Positions 10,912 to 26,027 of a stretch of DNA of 64,000 nt are shown here, one piece after another. The stretch comes from [Phialemoniopsis] sp. UDSM-2020 (taxonomy: Eukaryota > Ascomycota > Sordariomycetes > Thyridiales > Thyridiaceae): assembly GCA_018873225.1 (NCBI GenBank), contig JAEILZ010000003.1, positions 1,426,001-1,490,000 of the forward strand. The letters are read 5' to 3'. Position 1 is the stretch's first letter. Every line of letters begins with the position of its first letter. Both the position numbers and the translations under genes were made by a program. A model generated the notes under the pieces. The model was not told the DNA's origin and did no database searches. It saw only the letters and a program-made list of their open reading frames with translations.

Positions 10912-12528
10912 CTAATACATGACATCCCGCCCATCCTCGTCGGGCCCTCGCTTTTGCATCTCCGTCCAGGCCTCCTTCAGGTTGAACTCTTCGTCCTCCA
11001 GTCTCTTCCACAACCTCGTGTACAAGCTCCAGTGTAGTGACGTCTAAAGGCTCCAGTCAGCGATTCCGCATCAGTTCGCGTATCAGGACCACGCTGTTCT
11101 CACCTTGATCATGCCCTGGTACCCATCCTCGTCCTTGTCCTCGCCAGCGGCAGGCGGCGCCCAGTCGGCATCGTACACCCAGACCGTACACCTATGTGTA
11201 TTCTTGAACAACGCCCCGACGGACGGTACGCCATCCGGCGTGCACACCAGAAAGTAGCGCTTGTGCATCCCGGTCTCGAGCCGCGAATCGGCCCCCATCC
11301 GGCGAAAGTCCTCCCGGAATGCGTCCGGTTTGGTTTGGGATGCTTCGAACTCAGATCGCTGATATTTGATAAGGTCCTGGAGATTCTTTGCGTGAAGAGG
11401 CAGCTCTCGAAATACCTTGCCGACGTGGGTCAACTTTACTCCTTCCCAACTCGACTCCATCATCGAGACGAGCTGAGCTATCGGCGCAGGCGCGAACCGC
11501 ATCAGCCCCTCCGCGGCCGGGTTGGGTTCGTCGTCGTACCTCTCCTCCCAAGTCTCAAATTGGTAACGCATGTGCTCGCTCCACAAGAACTCGCAGGAAG
11601 CCGGAAAGTCCTCCAGAATGGCCCGTTCTCGCTCTTCGGATTTTATGATTGTCCAGTGGGCGGTGTCTCTCCAGTCCTCGCCGTTGAAGGATTGTATTAG
11701 TCGTTGAAGAAACCCCGTCGGCCGGCCGTCCCGAAACTCTGGCTGAAGGAGCTGTTCTCGTTCTGCCTCAAACTTGTCACGAACCTCGCTTGCTCGATAT
11801 ATGACAAATCCGTAACGTTCCCGAGTCCGTTCGGCGAAGTCTTTGATTTCGCGTTCCACGTTGTCCTTCAGATATCGGAGGGCATAAATCTCAACATCGC
11901 TGCGAGGAGGCATATACCGGGATGTCTCGAACTTGGCCCTCAGATCTTGTTCACACCTGGCCTTGCCAAGTGATTGCAATCTCTGCTCTTCCCGGACTGC
12001 GGCCTCATCCAGTTCACCGGCGTCCATTTTCTTCTTGCGAGCAAGCATACCGCCTCCTATGGATGCAAGTTGCGCATTGTCGAAGGCCTGTTTTTGCGCC
12101 GGCGTCATGAGTAGGTGCTGCGCCTGACTATCCTCGAAGTATCGTTGAATATGGTACCGCGTCGGGTTGTCAGCCAGGATGTTGTACTCGTTCCGTATAA
12201 GACACAGTTTCTCATAATCAAGCCATCCGATGTCCTTGGCTGCGCAATCAACAAACTTGTCAAACGTCATGCTTTCATCGCCAGTAACTTTGACCACGTT
12301 TGCATTTCGGATTTCTTCAGACGGCCACCCCAGAACCTCCATACGCTCTTCCTCAGCCAGCTGTTTTGGGTTCGCATACGTCTTCAATACAAGCTCGTCC
12401 AAAACGTCTATCCCGAAGATAGCGGCTCTCTCATCGTCCGTGAGCGAATCATTATCTTTATGAGCCTTTGTGAGCAGATCGCGATGGCTTTGACTAAGCT
12501 CTGCGAAACCAAAGTCGCCTCGGGCCAT
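10912..12528 (-). CDS. Unknown conserved-looking fungal protein, two exons
   Basis: Exon 1 is 11104-12528, followed by a 60-bp intron (11044-11103, GTGAGA donor, CGCTGAC branch site, TTTAG acceptor) and exon 2 at 10912-11043. The product is 518 aa. I do not recognise a family. The protein is soluble, highly charged and mainly helical, with many Glu/Arg-rich segments (for example DNVEREIKDFAERTRERYGF) and scattered aromatic motifs such as CEFLWSEHMRYQFETWEERY. There is no signal peptide, membrane helix or metal-binding Cys/His cluster. The last exon adds HWSLYTRLWKRLEDEEFNL and ends in VMY. The intron is well supported because the branch site, acceptor and reading phase all agree and the new exon keeps the same amphipathic composition. 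Function cannot be assigned. Confidence 0.75.
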
Positions 12529-13677
12529 GGTTAGCGAGATAGCGAAACGAATAAGAAATCATGCGAGGTTAAGGAGCGTAGGAGGGCCGAGTTTAGCCTG
12601 CCCTAAAGGAGGATGTAAAGGCACTTTTAACCAAATAGCTCTACATATCAAAGACAGGCAGCCAGCTGAACTGAATGCTCCTCCGCCAAGCCTCAGACGC
12701 ACCACGTAGCTTCGTCAAGAAGCTCCGTAGAGCTGTCCGGAAATGGTAGATTATTTTTCACAAAACCAGGGTCCTCCTCTCTTAGCCTCGGATGCTATGT
12801 CTGAAGAATGTCTAGCTTTCAGGTGGAAGTCGAGAAGCTTAACTAGAACAAGGTTTTGGCAAGTCTAGTGCGGCGGTTGTCCCCGTTACACCGGATGCAA
12901 CGGCAGGGCTCCGGGGCACTATTGGCGGCACAACCTCCAAGACTGGACAGATTTATTGGTAAACGAGACGCCGTTAATGCAAAATAACACATCCGCACTG
13001 ACCTCTTCTTCAGGCAGCATGGCACGATATTTGAGTAAGAATGCCTCTTTCGGTTGGACTAGCTGCGGCCAAAACGTCGTTGCAGGGTCTTTTGGGCTTA
13101 GGTCGTGAATGCACTCCACTTGGTCCTTTAAGATGTCGGGGCCACACAAGAGCGAGCATGTCTCTTGAAGTCAAAATATGCGGCTGCTATCGACTCCACA
13201 GCTTCATTGAAGCCTTCCAGGAATGAAAATGACAGGACCGGCACTAAGACAAAAGTTGAAAGCTTGATGCTTTGTGCAGAATGAGGAACTCGAGAAAAGG
13301 GTCACTAATAACTCTATCTTTTCAGGATAAGTCTGTCTTCATGCAAGAGAAATCTGATAGCCATTGAACCAGCGAACTCAATTCTAAAAATACATGGATA
13401 TAAAAGGTTGTTAGAGAAAAGAAGAAAACCAAAAAGGTCGCACCAAGGAAGATAGGCCAAAAAGTTGTATGAAAACCCGAAGCCCCTTGTTGCTTTTGCC
13501 TGCCGCTATGCTTTTCCCATCATCACCGTCGTGTAAGCCGTTCCGTGAAAATAATACAGTGTTATACAATGCCCTCCATGTCGCTGTTCCCAAGCCCATC
13601 CGAAAGAGAAAACAAATAAAGAGAGAAATAGAGAAAATGAGAGGAAAGAAGTAGAAAAAGAAAGAAGGGTCTGTCTT
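12529..13677. other. Intergenic, no gene seen
   Basis: Upstream region of the unknown 518-aa gene and 3' flank of the transcription factor gene. Only short frames without recognisable features are present. Confidence 0.5.
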
Positions 13678-16600
13678 CTAGAACCACCTCCAGTTCGCCC
13701 CCTCCTCGAGCTTCTTGAGCACGCCCACAGCGTCGACAAACAGACGGCTGCGTGTTCCCTCCAGACACTCTGACTCCAGGCGGCGGCGGATCATCTTGAC
13801 CACACCAGCGGCCGCCCTCCTACTCGTCTCCCGCGTGGCTCGCGGCAGCTCTTCCGGTCTCATGCCAGCCACCCTTCGCAGCCAAGCAACGGCCTCTTTG
13901 TCGCCAGCATCGCTGTCGTCACAACGACCAGGACACCGGTGCCCATAAGCCCAGCAGATCAGCGCACAGACATAGACTGCCCAGTATTCGGAGAGATCCA
14001 GCAGCCAGCCAGTCTGACCGTTAGAGAGTGTGTCGTCCGATTCGCGCTCAACAAAGGCAACGAGTGCCCGAGCAGCGAACCCGACGGCCTTGGCTACAGA
14101 CATGCTAGTGCTGCCTGATGATAATTGCTGGGCGCGCGCTTCAGCCCAGATCTTGAGGCGTTTCTTGTGCTCTAGGAACGATGTAGCGGGAAGAACCTTT
14201 TGCGAGAAGATCCAGGTATCACCGCTGACGGCTAGAAGATCATGGAGCGGCGTGTGATTGAGCGCGAGGTATGTGTTGGCGATCGGGCACCCGGCAAACA
14301 GGTAAGATATCCTCTCCTCGCCCTCGCTATGGTCAGTCATGTTCTCGCTTTCATCAGACCATTGCCCTTCGGGAGTGTTGCTAGCAGACGGGGCACCGCT
14401 GGAAGTTGCGGAGCCTCTCCCAACAACAGTACGCTTGGGAAGGCGCAAGGCTTCAGATGATAGAATAACAGCACGATCGAAGATAGGAAGTATCTGTATC
14501 TCAGACGGAGAGAGAACATCGGGATGAGGTAGGAATTTTGGTGTTCCGGCGAGAGGATCGGCCCTCAACATGGCTGCCCAGGCATCCGCCGAGGGCGCTC
14601 CCCATAGAGCTGCAGATCCTGCAGCCAAGGGAATCGGTGGAGCCGTACCAGGCTGGAGCATGTCGAAGCCTCGTAGCAGGGGCTGCTCGTGGTACTTTGA
14701 GGTGTGGTTGTCCAGGAAGAAGCACATCGAGAGCAGTCGGCGACGGACTTCAGCTTCGGTCCAGGCCTGCCAGCGCTCCTCGTTCGAGATTGGGAGGCCA
14801 TCTTCAACGGAGGCAGCATCGAAGAGGGTGTTGTTCTGATCCAAAACCTGTTCATCCGGAAGTTGACTTTTAGCAACGGCACCGCGGCTGAGAAGGCGAA
14901 GAAAAGTTGAGATAGGAAAATATGGCCATCGACAATGAAACGTCATATGGAGTTGTTGTTGTGTTCTTTCTTTGTGAAGAAGATCGAAAACTCCGAGGGT
15001 AGCGTGTCCAACCCAGAAATGAAACAAAAGAAATCAAAGAGAAAAATTGACGATGTAGATGTGCTGATTGTTAAGATGACAAGGGACTCTGAGGACTTAC
15101 CCTTGAGTAGAGCGACTCAAACATTTTGGAAGGGCGCGTAACCACCTTCCGGCCCCGGAAGCGAGCGAAGAACTCGCACAGAATGATTGCCTGCATGATT
15201 TGGCTCGACCAAGCCGAACACTACAGATTCTCTGGTCAGTGATACAACACGACAAGCTGTGTTTCGATGGAACTCACCCGTTTCAACTCCTGCCAAGCAT
15301 GCTCATGCAGCTGGTTGCCTCTGAGACGGTCCTCTTTGCTGTCGAGGAATTGAGTTGCGACAGCGGCCATGGCGTAGGACAGCATAGGTTCGGGAGCCGC
15401 CTCAAAGGAAGCTCGGTGCACGATGGGGTAGACGATATGAAAGCGGTTCCAAAAGACATTAAGATAGGTAGGGATCGCGTTGCGAATTGTTCGAGACAGA
15501 GGCGAAATCGGAACTGCACTTGCAGCACAACCGCCTCCGCTCATGCCATTGAATTCTGGGAAGCTGCCGGCACTACCGACAGGGAAGCCCATGACTCCGC
15601 CGATGCCTTGGAAAGGGTCGTAGCCATTCGCACTTGCGTCCATCGCCAGCGCTTTCTGGCGTCCTAGGCCGGCTGGCATCCCTGATCGACCTATAGGTAG
15701 CGCCAATGATGGCGCAACTAAAGTTTCAGCCGACATGGTCGTGGTAGTTATGGGTGATGGACTACGAACTGAAGAAACAGAGGGGTCTTGAAAACGAGAA
15801 GAATTGACAATCATAGGACGGGCGTCGCCCACAGGAACATCGAGATATTCGAAACTTGTGTTTTGAGGGTGAGGTTGAGGCGTGATGTCAGAAGGAGAAA
15901 ACAAATAGGAAGTAGAGGAAGCCATGGGGTCCAACGCGCCAGCGTCTGCAGCAGTGGATGGAGAGTAGCCCAGATAACTCTGCGACTGCCACTCGTTCAT
16001 CGGCGATGCATGGTTGGGGATCCAAGTATGCCGAAGGTGTCTCGAGTTGTCTGTGGCCGGCGTCGTCGAGTAGGAACTATCAGTCGAAGAACCCCAAGGA
16101 GAGATATCGGGGATAGTATGTACTAGATCAGGTGGGTTATCCAACTGCATCTGGGCGTCCAGTCCCTGTGTGATGAGTACGAGCGGAACTGCAGGTGTTC
16201 GGGGGGTCATCTGGTTGGCATGACCTCCCGCGGAGCTTGACGCCGGCGATGACGGTGTGTAGCGGAAGTTTGGGCCATAACCTCCATAGTTCGGTTGGTT
16301 GTGATCACTGCTAGGGCTTCCATATCCGCCAGTACTCGGCTCGTGGCTCGGGTTGGAGGAAGCTGTACCTGTCCGTCCAGCGTCTGGGTAGGTGCTGTTG
16401 TGATAGCTCGAGGTCATACCGGATCCGGGAGTGGACGTCGTGTAGTCCGACACGTTCATAGGATCGAGCGATTGTTGGGTGATCTGCATCCCGGGGGACT
16501 GATCGGTCAGGGTTTGCGACGAGTCCCGACGGCTTTGGCCCCCACGGCTTGAAGCCTTGTCACCTTCTTGCGCACTAGTTGTCGCATTAGCCAACGACCC

Positions 16601-17396
16601 ATAGGTTCCACGACCAGGGACTAGACGTACTGTTTTTGCAAGTGGCGCGTTAGTAAGTCTTGTCTGTGGAACGCCCGGTCGCACCCCGGGTAGGTGCACT
16701 CATGTGCCGGAGTCTGGTGGCTCAATTGATGGCGCCTATCGTGTGGTTAGTGTTGCGGCTCTGCGGCTGATCATGAATGGGGTCGAACCTCAAGTGCTCC
16801 GCTCTTGTAAACGTCTTGACCAGCCATGTCAGTATTCTACTATCACATATTGCTAGAAGGACGGCGCGTACCTTGGGTGGCCTACACTGATCACATGTGT
16901 GGACTGGGACGCCTTTCTTCGCCCGGCTAACTCTTCCAGTGATCGGTGTCAACTTGACGGAAGACTCCCCGCCGCTGGTGTTCGGCATCGGCCGCATCGG
17001 ATAGTTGTTCATGGCTGGACCACCACTGCCTCCCACCGATGATGAAGAGGCGTACCCTGCTTGCTCCGTTGACTCAAGACTCGCAGTACTTCTCCTCCGG
17101 CCGGTAGTGGGCCGAGACGACGAAGACGAAGCTGTTGTGGACCTAGAGGGTCTGCTAGAACGCGAGCGTCTCGTACTAGATCCCGTAGTATCTGAACTCG
17201 GGTTGATATCGTTCTGTTGACCAGGGCTAGTACCATAGCTGGGATGATGCGTCGAGTTAGATGGCCTTGAATCCTGGAAGGCTGAAGCTGGGATGTCGGC
17301 CGGCACCATGTCCTTTTTATCAGATTCATGGCTTGTGCCTGGGCGGTCATCATCGCCATCCACATCCATGATGAACTTGAGGCTAGCCCTAGCCAT
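13678..17396 (-). CDS. C2H2 zinc-finger transcription factor with fungal-specific TF domain
   Basis: Nuclear DNA-binding regulator. Six exons: 16872-17396, 16789-16814, 16631-16735, 15278-16574, 15101-15190 and about 13678-14847, giving about 1070 aa. Phases match throughout, but the last acceptor (CAG at 14848-14850) is the best in-frame choice, not certain. A stronger-looking pyrimidine-rich acceptor at 14888 is out of frame. Two C2H2 fingers span residues 168-219: C168-x2-C171-x14-H186-x3-H190 and C197-x4-C202-x12-H215-x3-H219. The first finger has two extra residues (CRPPKTF). A Ser/Pro-rich linker of about 250 aa follows. Then comes a PF04082-like domain with TYLNVFWNRFHIVYPIVHRASF, CEFFARFRGRKVVTRPSKMF and RWQAWTEAEVRRRLLSMCFFLD. 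Target genes cannot be deduced. Splicing of the fingers over three tiny exons is directly supported by the restored finger motifs. Confidence 0.88.
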
Positions 17397-20300
17397 GCTG
17401 GTGGTACCTTGGATTGGAAGGGATAGTTGGGCCAAAGTTAGTAATGGCTCTTGAGTACACAGCCCAGGTAGCTGAAAGTTTGCTACGAAAATAAAGAGCT
17501 ACAGGAGAAAAAGATAGAAATAACATGAAGCAGGGTGAGACCCGTAGGGCATGGGTAACTGAGTGCAAGAAGCGAGGCTTGACGGTTGGTCGAGGTAGAC
17601 GCGAGCAGCTCAGCCCTCGAGCCGTGACTTCAGATAGACTTGTCAGAAGATCGGGGGGATGTTGGAGAGGGCTGAGAGATGCCGCCTCGCCAAATTTGAG
17701 AACGACGTCGCCATGGAGGTTGAAAGAGGAAAGAGGCCGATACAAAGATAGTCTGTCTACCTGCGAGCGACTTTACTATAACGAGACCAGGCCGGACCCT
17801 AGCCCGGAAAGATGGGGACGATGTATTTCTACTGCCTCCGTCGAGGCTTGGGCTTTTGGGGATACCACGCTCTCTCCCCTTTCTCGGGGAGGCTGTCGCC
17901 ATGCCCCATGTCATGCCCCTGTCAGCTGCTGGCTGAGCTGGAAGGGTGGACGAACAGGGTACATGGGTCGCTAGGTCGTGCAGAAAATGCAAGGTACTCC
18001 GTACTCCGTACTCGACGCCGCACTTGATGTATGTGCTATGCTTTGTTGGGCAACAATTCCCTTGAACGAGTGCGATTAATACACGGTAAAGTTGAGCACT
18101 TGGTTGGTACACCCCCAGTCTTGCATCTCTTCTTGGCTCGTGGGTAGCAGTGCTTGTCATCCAGGTTTGGCTTTACCGCGCTGGCGGGTGGGACGGACGG
18201 ACACTAATCCAACGGTCTCCCAGTGGTGCACGCGGGATGGGCTTAGGACGAACTTCCCAAGCACGCGTTTCCTGGCTTGATTTCATCTGATCGAGCCATC
18301 CCAATGGTCCATTAGCGGCGTCATGTCGCCCAAATTAGAAAGAACCGTCCGGACTAAGCAGAGAAACCGCTTGGTTTATTCGTCAGGTCCATATTGGCGA
18401 TTGTAACTGGCGAAATCCGGCAGCTCAGGACAGCTGCTCCAAACACACTGATTGAGGTCATGTGCCGTTGTTTGCAAAGGACCCGATGCTTGTCGCGTCC
18501 CCACGGATTCCCAAGAAGCGGCATTGAGTGCATGTTCATTTGCACCGTCAAAATTCCCCGGTGGTTTGAACGGGTTGCTGGGATTCTTGGTACCGCTGGT
18601 GACAAACACCTGCCGCTCCCTCGAGCCAGAGGAGAGGCAGAGGTGGCAGAGGCCAGTTCTGTCTGACAGGCGAGTGGTGGGCGCAGCGAAAGTCGGCAGA
18701 GCTGGCTGCAGGTGTGCGGCCCAAGGACAGGGATCAGACACTGGTGCTTATGTGTTGCATCTGACGCTAGAGTAGCCGAAGATTTCAGGACCAGGGGTGG
18801 TTCTTGGGGTCCTCTGCGTGCCGTGCTGTTGTGTATCGAGGTACCTACGAAGTATGTTCTTGACGACGTTAGCATTACAATTGATGGAGAAAAGGCTGAT
18901 AACCAACAAGGAAAAAGAGATGCAACATGACGTTCTCGAGACCAGTCAGGTGTGGTTTGTATGCCTTGCAGTCGGAACAGAAGTGACAAGGGGGGAGGTC
19001 TCGCAGGGAAGGCACGTCCCGCATGCCGTCCTGTCCTTTGATGATCCTTCGATAAATAAATCAATCCCTTCGGAGTTACGGTCGCAAAGTAAGGTCATGT
19101 GCACTTGAGCTTTGTTCATTCGATACTCCTTCATATGTTCTTAGGTATATTGTTCTCCTCTCCTACACAGCGTCATTCTACAGAATGCCCGTGGTTAGAT
19201 TGATGGCCGTGCTTCATAACGCCAGGTGCTCCGGTGGACTTGACGGCCATGCTCGACACATCACGACTGACGAGAAAGCTACAGAACCCAGATGATACCA
19301 GCAGCCGTGTGCCCCCACACCCCCTTGACCAGCAGATGGTACGACTCGTTTCCCTGTGCCGACAGTAATTACAATTTACCAGGCCTGGGTCTCTGCCGAA
19401 GAGCTGTCTCTCTACCTATTCGCCATGATCCGCACAATGGTGGTACCCATCTCTGTAATGGAGGGCAGCCAGCGACGCCCTATGGCTGCGGGCCGTGCTG
19501 GAGCTTTGGGGTAAGAAGACAGGGATGTCGGTTGGTGGGTGTGGACCGTCCGTTGTTGTCGTCTCGTTGGACAGGCAGACCAGGGTTGCAGGGGGCTTAG
19601 GGTATGCCAAATCACCTCTAGTGAGATTCCTATTTTTACATTAGTGGTTTGTCATGTTGGTCCGGCATGCGTTACGAGAGCATTCCCCATCGTTGCGAGT
19701 CTCGTTGTCGATTTGTCAAGCGGCCTGCCAGTTCTAGATTTGCTCGAGAATGTGAAGAAGTGTTAAGATGGCCTGCGCGTGCGACATGGCTTAATCTGGT
19801 CGAAATCAAATAGCATCTGCTGTGGGGGTTTCTTATGTCAAATTGTTAGCGGGCGGCACAAAACTGTCACCGGCGGATGCAAGGTAACCCAATCTCATAA
19901 ACCTGCGCGGCGAAGGATCCAGAGGCCTGGGGGCGGTAAGATAGGGTACGGGGATCCTGGCCTTTGACAGGGAAGATCGTGCATCTCACCTGGTACAAGA
20001 GTTTCTGCAAGCTTTTTACAGGGTTTGTTCTTATCTCCAGGTCACGTTTGAGCACGGATCGCCTCTTTACTCTACAAGTACGGAATCATTGAAGACTCGG
20101 TTGCATCGGGAAACATGCTACCCTAGCAGCAATATCCACCGGAGTCCGGCTCGGAAGGTCCTTCACGGACTACGGTTTGCTCAATGTAGGAGAACACATG
20201 ATAACTATTGATGCTCTTGACATCTAAAGGCTTAGCATTCAAAGACAAGATGTTGGTTGGACCACCACCCAATCTTTCTGTCATGCAAGGTCTTTTTCAC

Positions 20301-23251
20301 CCTCGACGAAGGCGGCCAAGGGCTGACGTTATTCCATCTCGCAGAGTGCAGCAGGTAGGTGTGTAAGAAGCACGAGGCATGTACGTACATACGTACATAC
20401 ATGTGGACGTCGCAGGATCGGCACCACTGCCGGAGACTGGCCAGCAAAGGGCTCTCTCTCCGGTGGTCTGGCTTCACTTGTTCCCAAGACAGCAATCAAA
20501 GAAGGACCCCCCGCTCTTTTGGCACCGGCCGCTAAAGACGTGCTCCGCTCCGCTGCTGGGGAAGCTCCCGCACCACCATCAATCAAGCAATCCTGGCCTT
20601 GCACACTGGCTGTGGCGCACATCCTTCCCGGCGCTTAACCTAAGTTTTATTTTTAGATCCGGCCCTAGCACTTGAGGTCATCCTTCAACGTCCGCCCGGC
20701 ATCTAAGCCCTTCTCACCGACCAGCCTTATGGTGGTCCATCACGCCATCCATCAAATCCATCTGCTCTCCAAGCAGACACTTATGCGGCTTGGTGGGGGA
20801 TCTCGCTCTTAGTAGGCTGGTCCATTCTTTCTCTGAAAGCCGAGTTTCCCCAATCGGAAGCCCACCAAAGCGCCCAACAAATGGAAGCGCGAGACGCAGA
20901 AGCAATGATCTCAAACTGCACCATGCTAGCCGCCAGATTCGGTGGGTAACTCGCACGAAGAAGGCCACTCAGAACCCAAACCGGGCACTTTTGCATTTTT
21001 CTGGGAATTCCAAATGGTCTGCTTCAGGACGAAAGAGGTGTTGGACCGTTGCATCGCATCAAGCATTCTAGAAGTCGTTGGTAGCAGGTCTAGCAGCACC
21101 TACTAGACAGACAAGACGGTTGGCCCGAAACAAGCGCCCAGTAGTCCTGATACACCTTCCACTCTGGGATTAAGCGCTGAGCAGGTGCATAACGCGACGA
21201 ATACGTACTAAAACACAACACTTCACCACCAAAAATGGACATCACGTCTGAGCATTAGTGCAAGAAACAGAATCTCGTATTCTCTCGTGCACACATGCAC
21301 AATTCTCTCATTCCACGTGCTATCAATAGGCACCCTCATCGTTGTATCGAGGTCGCTTAGAAGGGCGCACCAACCAGCTGAGGTAAACTGGGCGAAACCA
21401 AAGTGCCCGTTACGCGCGCGCGCGTGATCCCAAGCCTCGTGCAAAGTGCAACTCTCTCTCACCTACCTACTCCCATCGCCCAGAGTTGCAGCAACACCGA
21501 AACGTCATCACTATTTCCGATTTAGAGAATAATGGCTCCAGTCGAACACAACAACACCGTCCTAAACATCGAGCAAGTATCTCCCAAGTACCGAACCTAC
21601 TTGCCCTCCCCACCAGAAAGAAGGGCCGTAGACGAGCCGGCCGCGGCTCTCGTGGAGGCTGAGCCCTTCGCAGCAGAGCAGGCGTTTGTCATGTCCCTGC
21701 AGCAAACTCACCGATCGTGCGATCCAAATCCTCGATCAGGCTTCTCCCACGTTTCTGTCCATCTCACATACGTTGCCTGGTGTTTCTTTTTCTGGACGAT
21801 GTTCTTGTCACTGATGGCCAGTATTTCCTAAATGGAAAACCGAAGTCACCCATCTAGGCAGAACGGATACACCCAGCTTCCCGCACGAGGCTACCCAGGC
21901 TGCGCTTATCGCGCGCCGGGCCGTCCGCAGACGCAGCTGCGGACCCGCCGGCGGGTGGTTTGGGGGCCGGAGTGTAAGTTCAAAAGATCAGATCGGCAAC
22001 AACCCAGCTTGGCAAGACGCCGCTGGCGTTGAGACTCTTGCTCCAAAGAGCCTGCTTGCCATCAACGTTTCATCCTTTCAGCCCTGCTCAGCCCAGTGCC
22101 CCTGAAATCTGGGGGCCGATCGACTGGGACATGGAGCCCGGCACTTCTCGCTGTGTGTGGACGTAGCGGGAAGGAGGCTAGGTCTCAAGATTCCCCGCCC
22201 GTTGGGGTCCTCTGCGCGAGTGCGCCGACACGTGGGAGAAGGGCACGTTGTCTCGAGATGGGACGAACCTCGAACTACGCTGCTATGGGGCAAGGCTGAC
22301 TGTCACTTGCAACACCACCACACGGTTTTGCCCCTTCCCTTCGTCCGGAGAGCTGAGGCTGTTTCACCTGTCAGTGTCTCGGCCCCCGAAGCTAGCTCAA
22401 CATCGTGTCTCTGTCTTCGATGCCTAGCCCTACCTGCAGGGCAGGGAAGCGCATCGCCACATGCACTCCGCATGGGGCCGGGAAGACGCCGAGGGGAGGA
22501 CCAAGCCTCCGGCGCCGTGGATGTCGCGGCAGAGCAGGCACTCTTTCTGGGGGCCGGGTACGGGGACCTGCAAGCCTGCGGCGGTGTGAGACGAGACGAG
22601 ACGAAACGAAACAATGCTTGCTGCCTTGCCCCGCGCGAATCATAGACGAGATGGACTTGGCGGATGGGGTGGCAGTCCTTCTCGGTCTCGAGCAGCGCGA
22701 CGATGATGCCAAGGACGGCAAGGTCTGAGCCTTTGAGCAGGGCAGAGGAGCGACCTGAAACGAAGCCAGGTAGGACGGCCGCCGTGCGGCAAGGCAGAAC
22801 GTCAAAGACGGCTAGAGATATCGCCGTGACAGCCATGATCGGCATCACCAGCGCCTCAGCACTGCCAGGCAGGCCCGCGAGGCGAGATGCTGCACGACGG
22901 ACGGGATGCTGTCTTGCGCCAATTCGAGCCCGAGGCTAGTCCAAGGCCGACTCAGACGTGCCGTCTGCCGTGCTCTCGGCGACCATGCCAGATGAATGTT
23001 GAAGACTGCATGCCAATTTTGATTCCAAGTCTATAATCGTAGAGAAGAAGGACCCAAAGCCGTGTATTACCCTTTTCCTGTTATTTCCCATTCCCAGTCC
23101 TTTCTGGTCATGGAATGATGCTCCCCTCCTTGAGGAGAATGATCTTCAAAGCCTGCCTCCCTTTTCAAGTACACAGAATACAACATCGCCCTGCGAAACA
23201 AACTTGACATTGCCCACACCTTCATCATTTTCTGCCAGCGTTCATTTATCT
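17397..23251. other. Large gene-poor block
   Basis: This is almost 6 kb without a gene I can support. It holds the promoter of the transcription factor gene, two overlapping TACTCCGTA words (17995-18010), a palindromic GTACGTACATAC tract (about 20388-20405) and the eroded coding patch listed separately (21532-22167). On the minus strand, about 22640-22848, a short stretch reads like a membrane-protein fragment (SDLAVLGIIVALLETEKDC) but has no start or continuation that I trust. Confidence 0.5.
21532..22167 (+). pseudogene. Eroded or frameshifted gene, unidentified
   Basis: Coding-like sequence starts at an ATG in good context (21532) and runs for about 55 codons. The protein-like signal then moves between frames: TDRAIQILDQASPTFLSIS in the +1 frame from about 21701, LDDVLVTDGQYFLNGKP in the +2 frame from about 21792, then a +1 frame from 21845 to 22106. 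That last segment includes RTDTPSFPHEATQAALIARR and NPAWQDAAGVETLAPK. A final +2 fragment (APEIWGPIDWDMEPG) follows. No splice signals explain the changes of frame well, so a decayed gene is more likely than an intron-rich one; assembly indels are the other option. I do not recognise the family. Confidence 0.35.
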
Positions 23252-24822
<1,571 letters not shown>

Positions 24823-26027
24823 TGTGGTGGGTAGGTCGAGGTCCGAATTGCGGGAGTTTTCGGGCAGTGGCCAGCGGGAGTTTTGCTGGGAATTCGGGGA
24901 TTACAACCAGGAAGGGTCGATGTGATTCAAGCAAAGGTAAGGCTGCTCTATGAAGCTGCAGATGGTTGTGTCGAAGCTCCTGAAGCTTGGAGGAAAGCTA
25001 GGGAGGAGAAGGCAGGCAATGGGGCCACAGGATAGCGTGGAGTTAGGTTTGGAGAGTGGACTAATAAGGGCGGCCGCTACTGGAGCGTGTAACCAGATGT
25101 GGCCAGAAACAGGCTTGTGCTTTTAGGCGTGATGACGATGCTGCGCGGATCAAAAGGGGAAGCGAAAAGGAGAGCACAGTAAAAAGCCAGACGGTGGTTC
25201 ATGCAGACTGCATTCAATGGATGGATAGAGGGAAAGGAGACAGGTATGGAACACGCGCGCGATCTCTCTCTCGCGATAAGATTGCCCTTTAATCAATTGT
25301 GTCGACAAATTTCCAGAATCCTGGGCCCATGGTTGCCAGATCCCTGCTGTCCAGGAAATTTTGTTCCCTGTTCGTGTTCGTGCGTGTCAGTGGCGTCATT
25401 ACGCCTGCATCCCGGGGGAGGCCTGTGGCTTGACCCTCATTCATGCTTTTGCCTCACTTGGCCCCGAAAGGCCGTTTAATACATACATTGTTGCCAAGTC
25501 CATTTCAATCACTCCTTGCTATATATTTTCCCATCTGGTGACAACCTTGGAAGTTTTAGCTTTAAGAAGCTGCGGTGTTGTGAGCAAGGTGTGACGTTAT
25601 GCTGCCCGTTGCGCGGTATTGGCTGTCTCGTTCGAACTTACACCCCCTCTAAAAGCTCACGCATGCATTCGTCGACCGTTGAAGAACTGTTAAACTAAAC
25701 TTTATGATATTTCATCTGCTGTCATGACGGTAGCTCTCTACGCAATCTCATGTACGCGCGCAAAAGTCTGTCTGCTGTCTTTATACTCATGCTTGTCAAT
25801 GCCCAGCGACAAGTTGCCCTCCGTTTCCTTCCATACCGTGTACCGCCCTTTCGAATCTCGCAAAGAAAACAACCCGTAGGCTAGCTTTCACACCCCTCCA
25901 TCTTTCGTCGAATATTCGTGAAAACGCCTCGCTGAAAACCAAATGATGACCCTCTTTGTCTCTCTTACACTTGGGACACGGCCAGTCCCTTCTGATCTGA
26001 ACCGATCTAGAATCTAAGGAAAACCAT
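24823..26027. other. Intergenic, no gene seen
   Basis: Promoter region of the cytidylyltransferase gene and 3' flank of the F-box-like gene. Nothing else can be supported. Confidence 0.5.

Noticed and set aside
16781..16791. Minus-strand GGTTCGACCCC, a perfect box B match suggesting a tRNA
   Set aside because: It lies at an exon-intron border of the transcription factor; no acceptor stem or anticodon arm can be built around it.
18354..19064. 236-aa frame on the minus strand
   Set aside because: No domain, poor codon pattern, overlaps equally long frames on the other strand.
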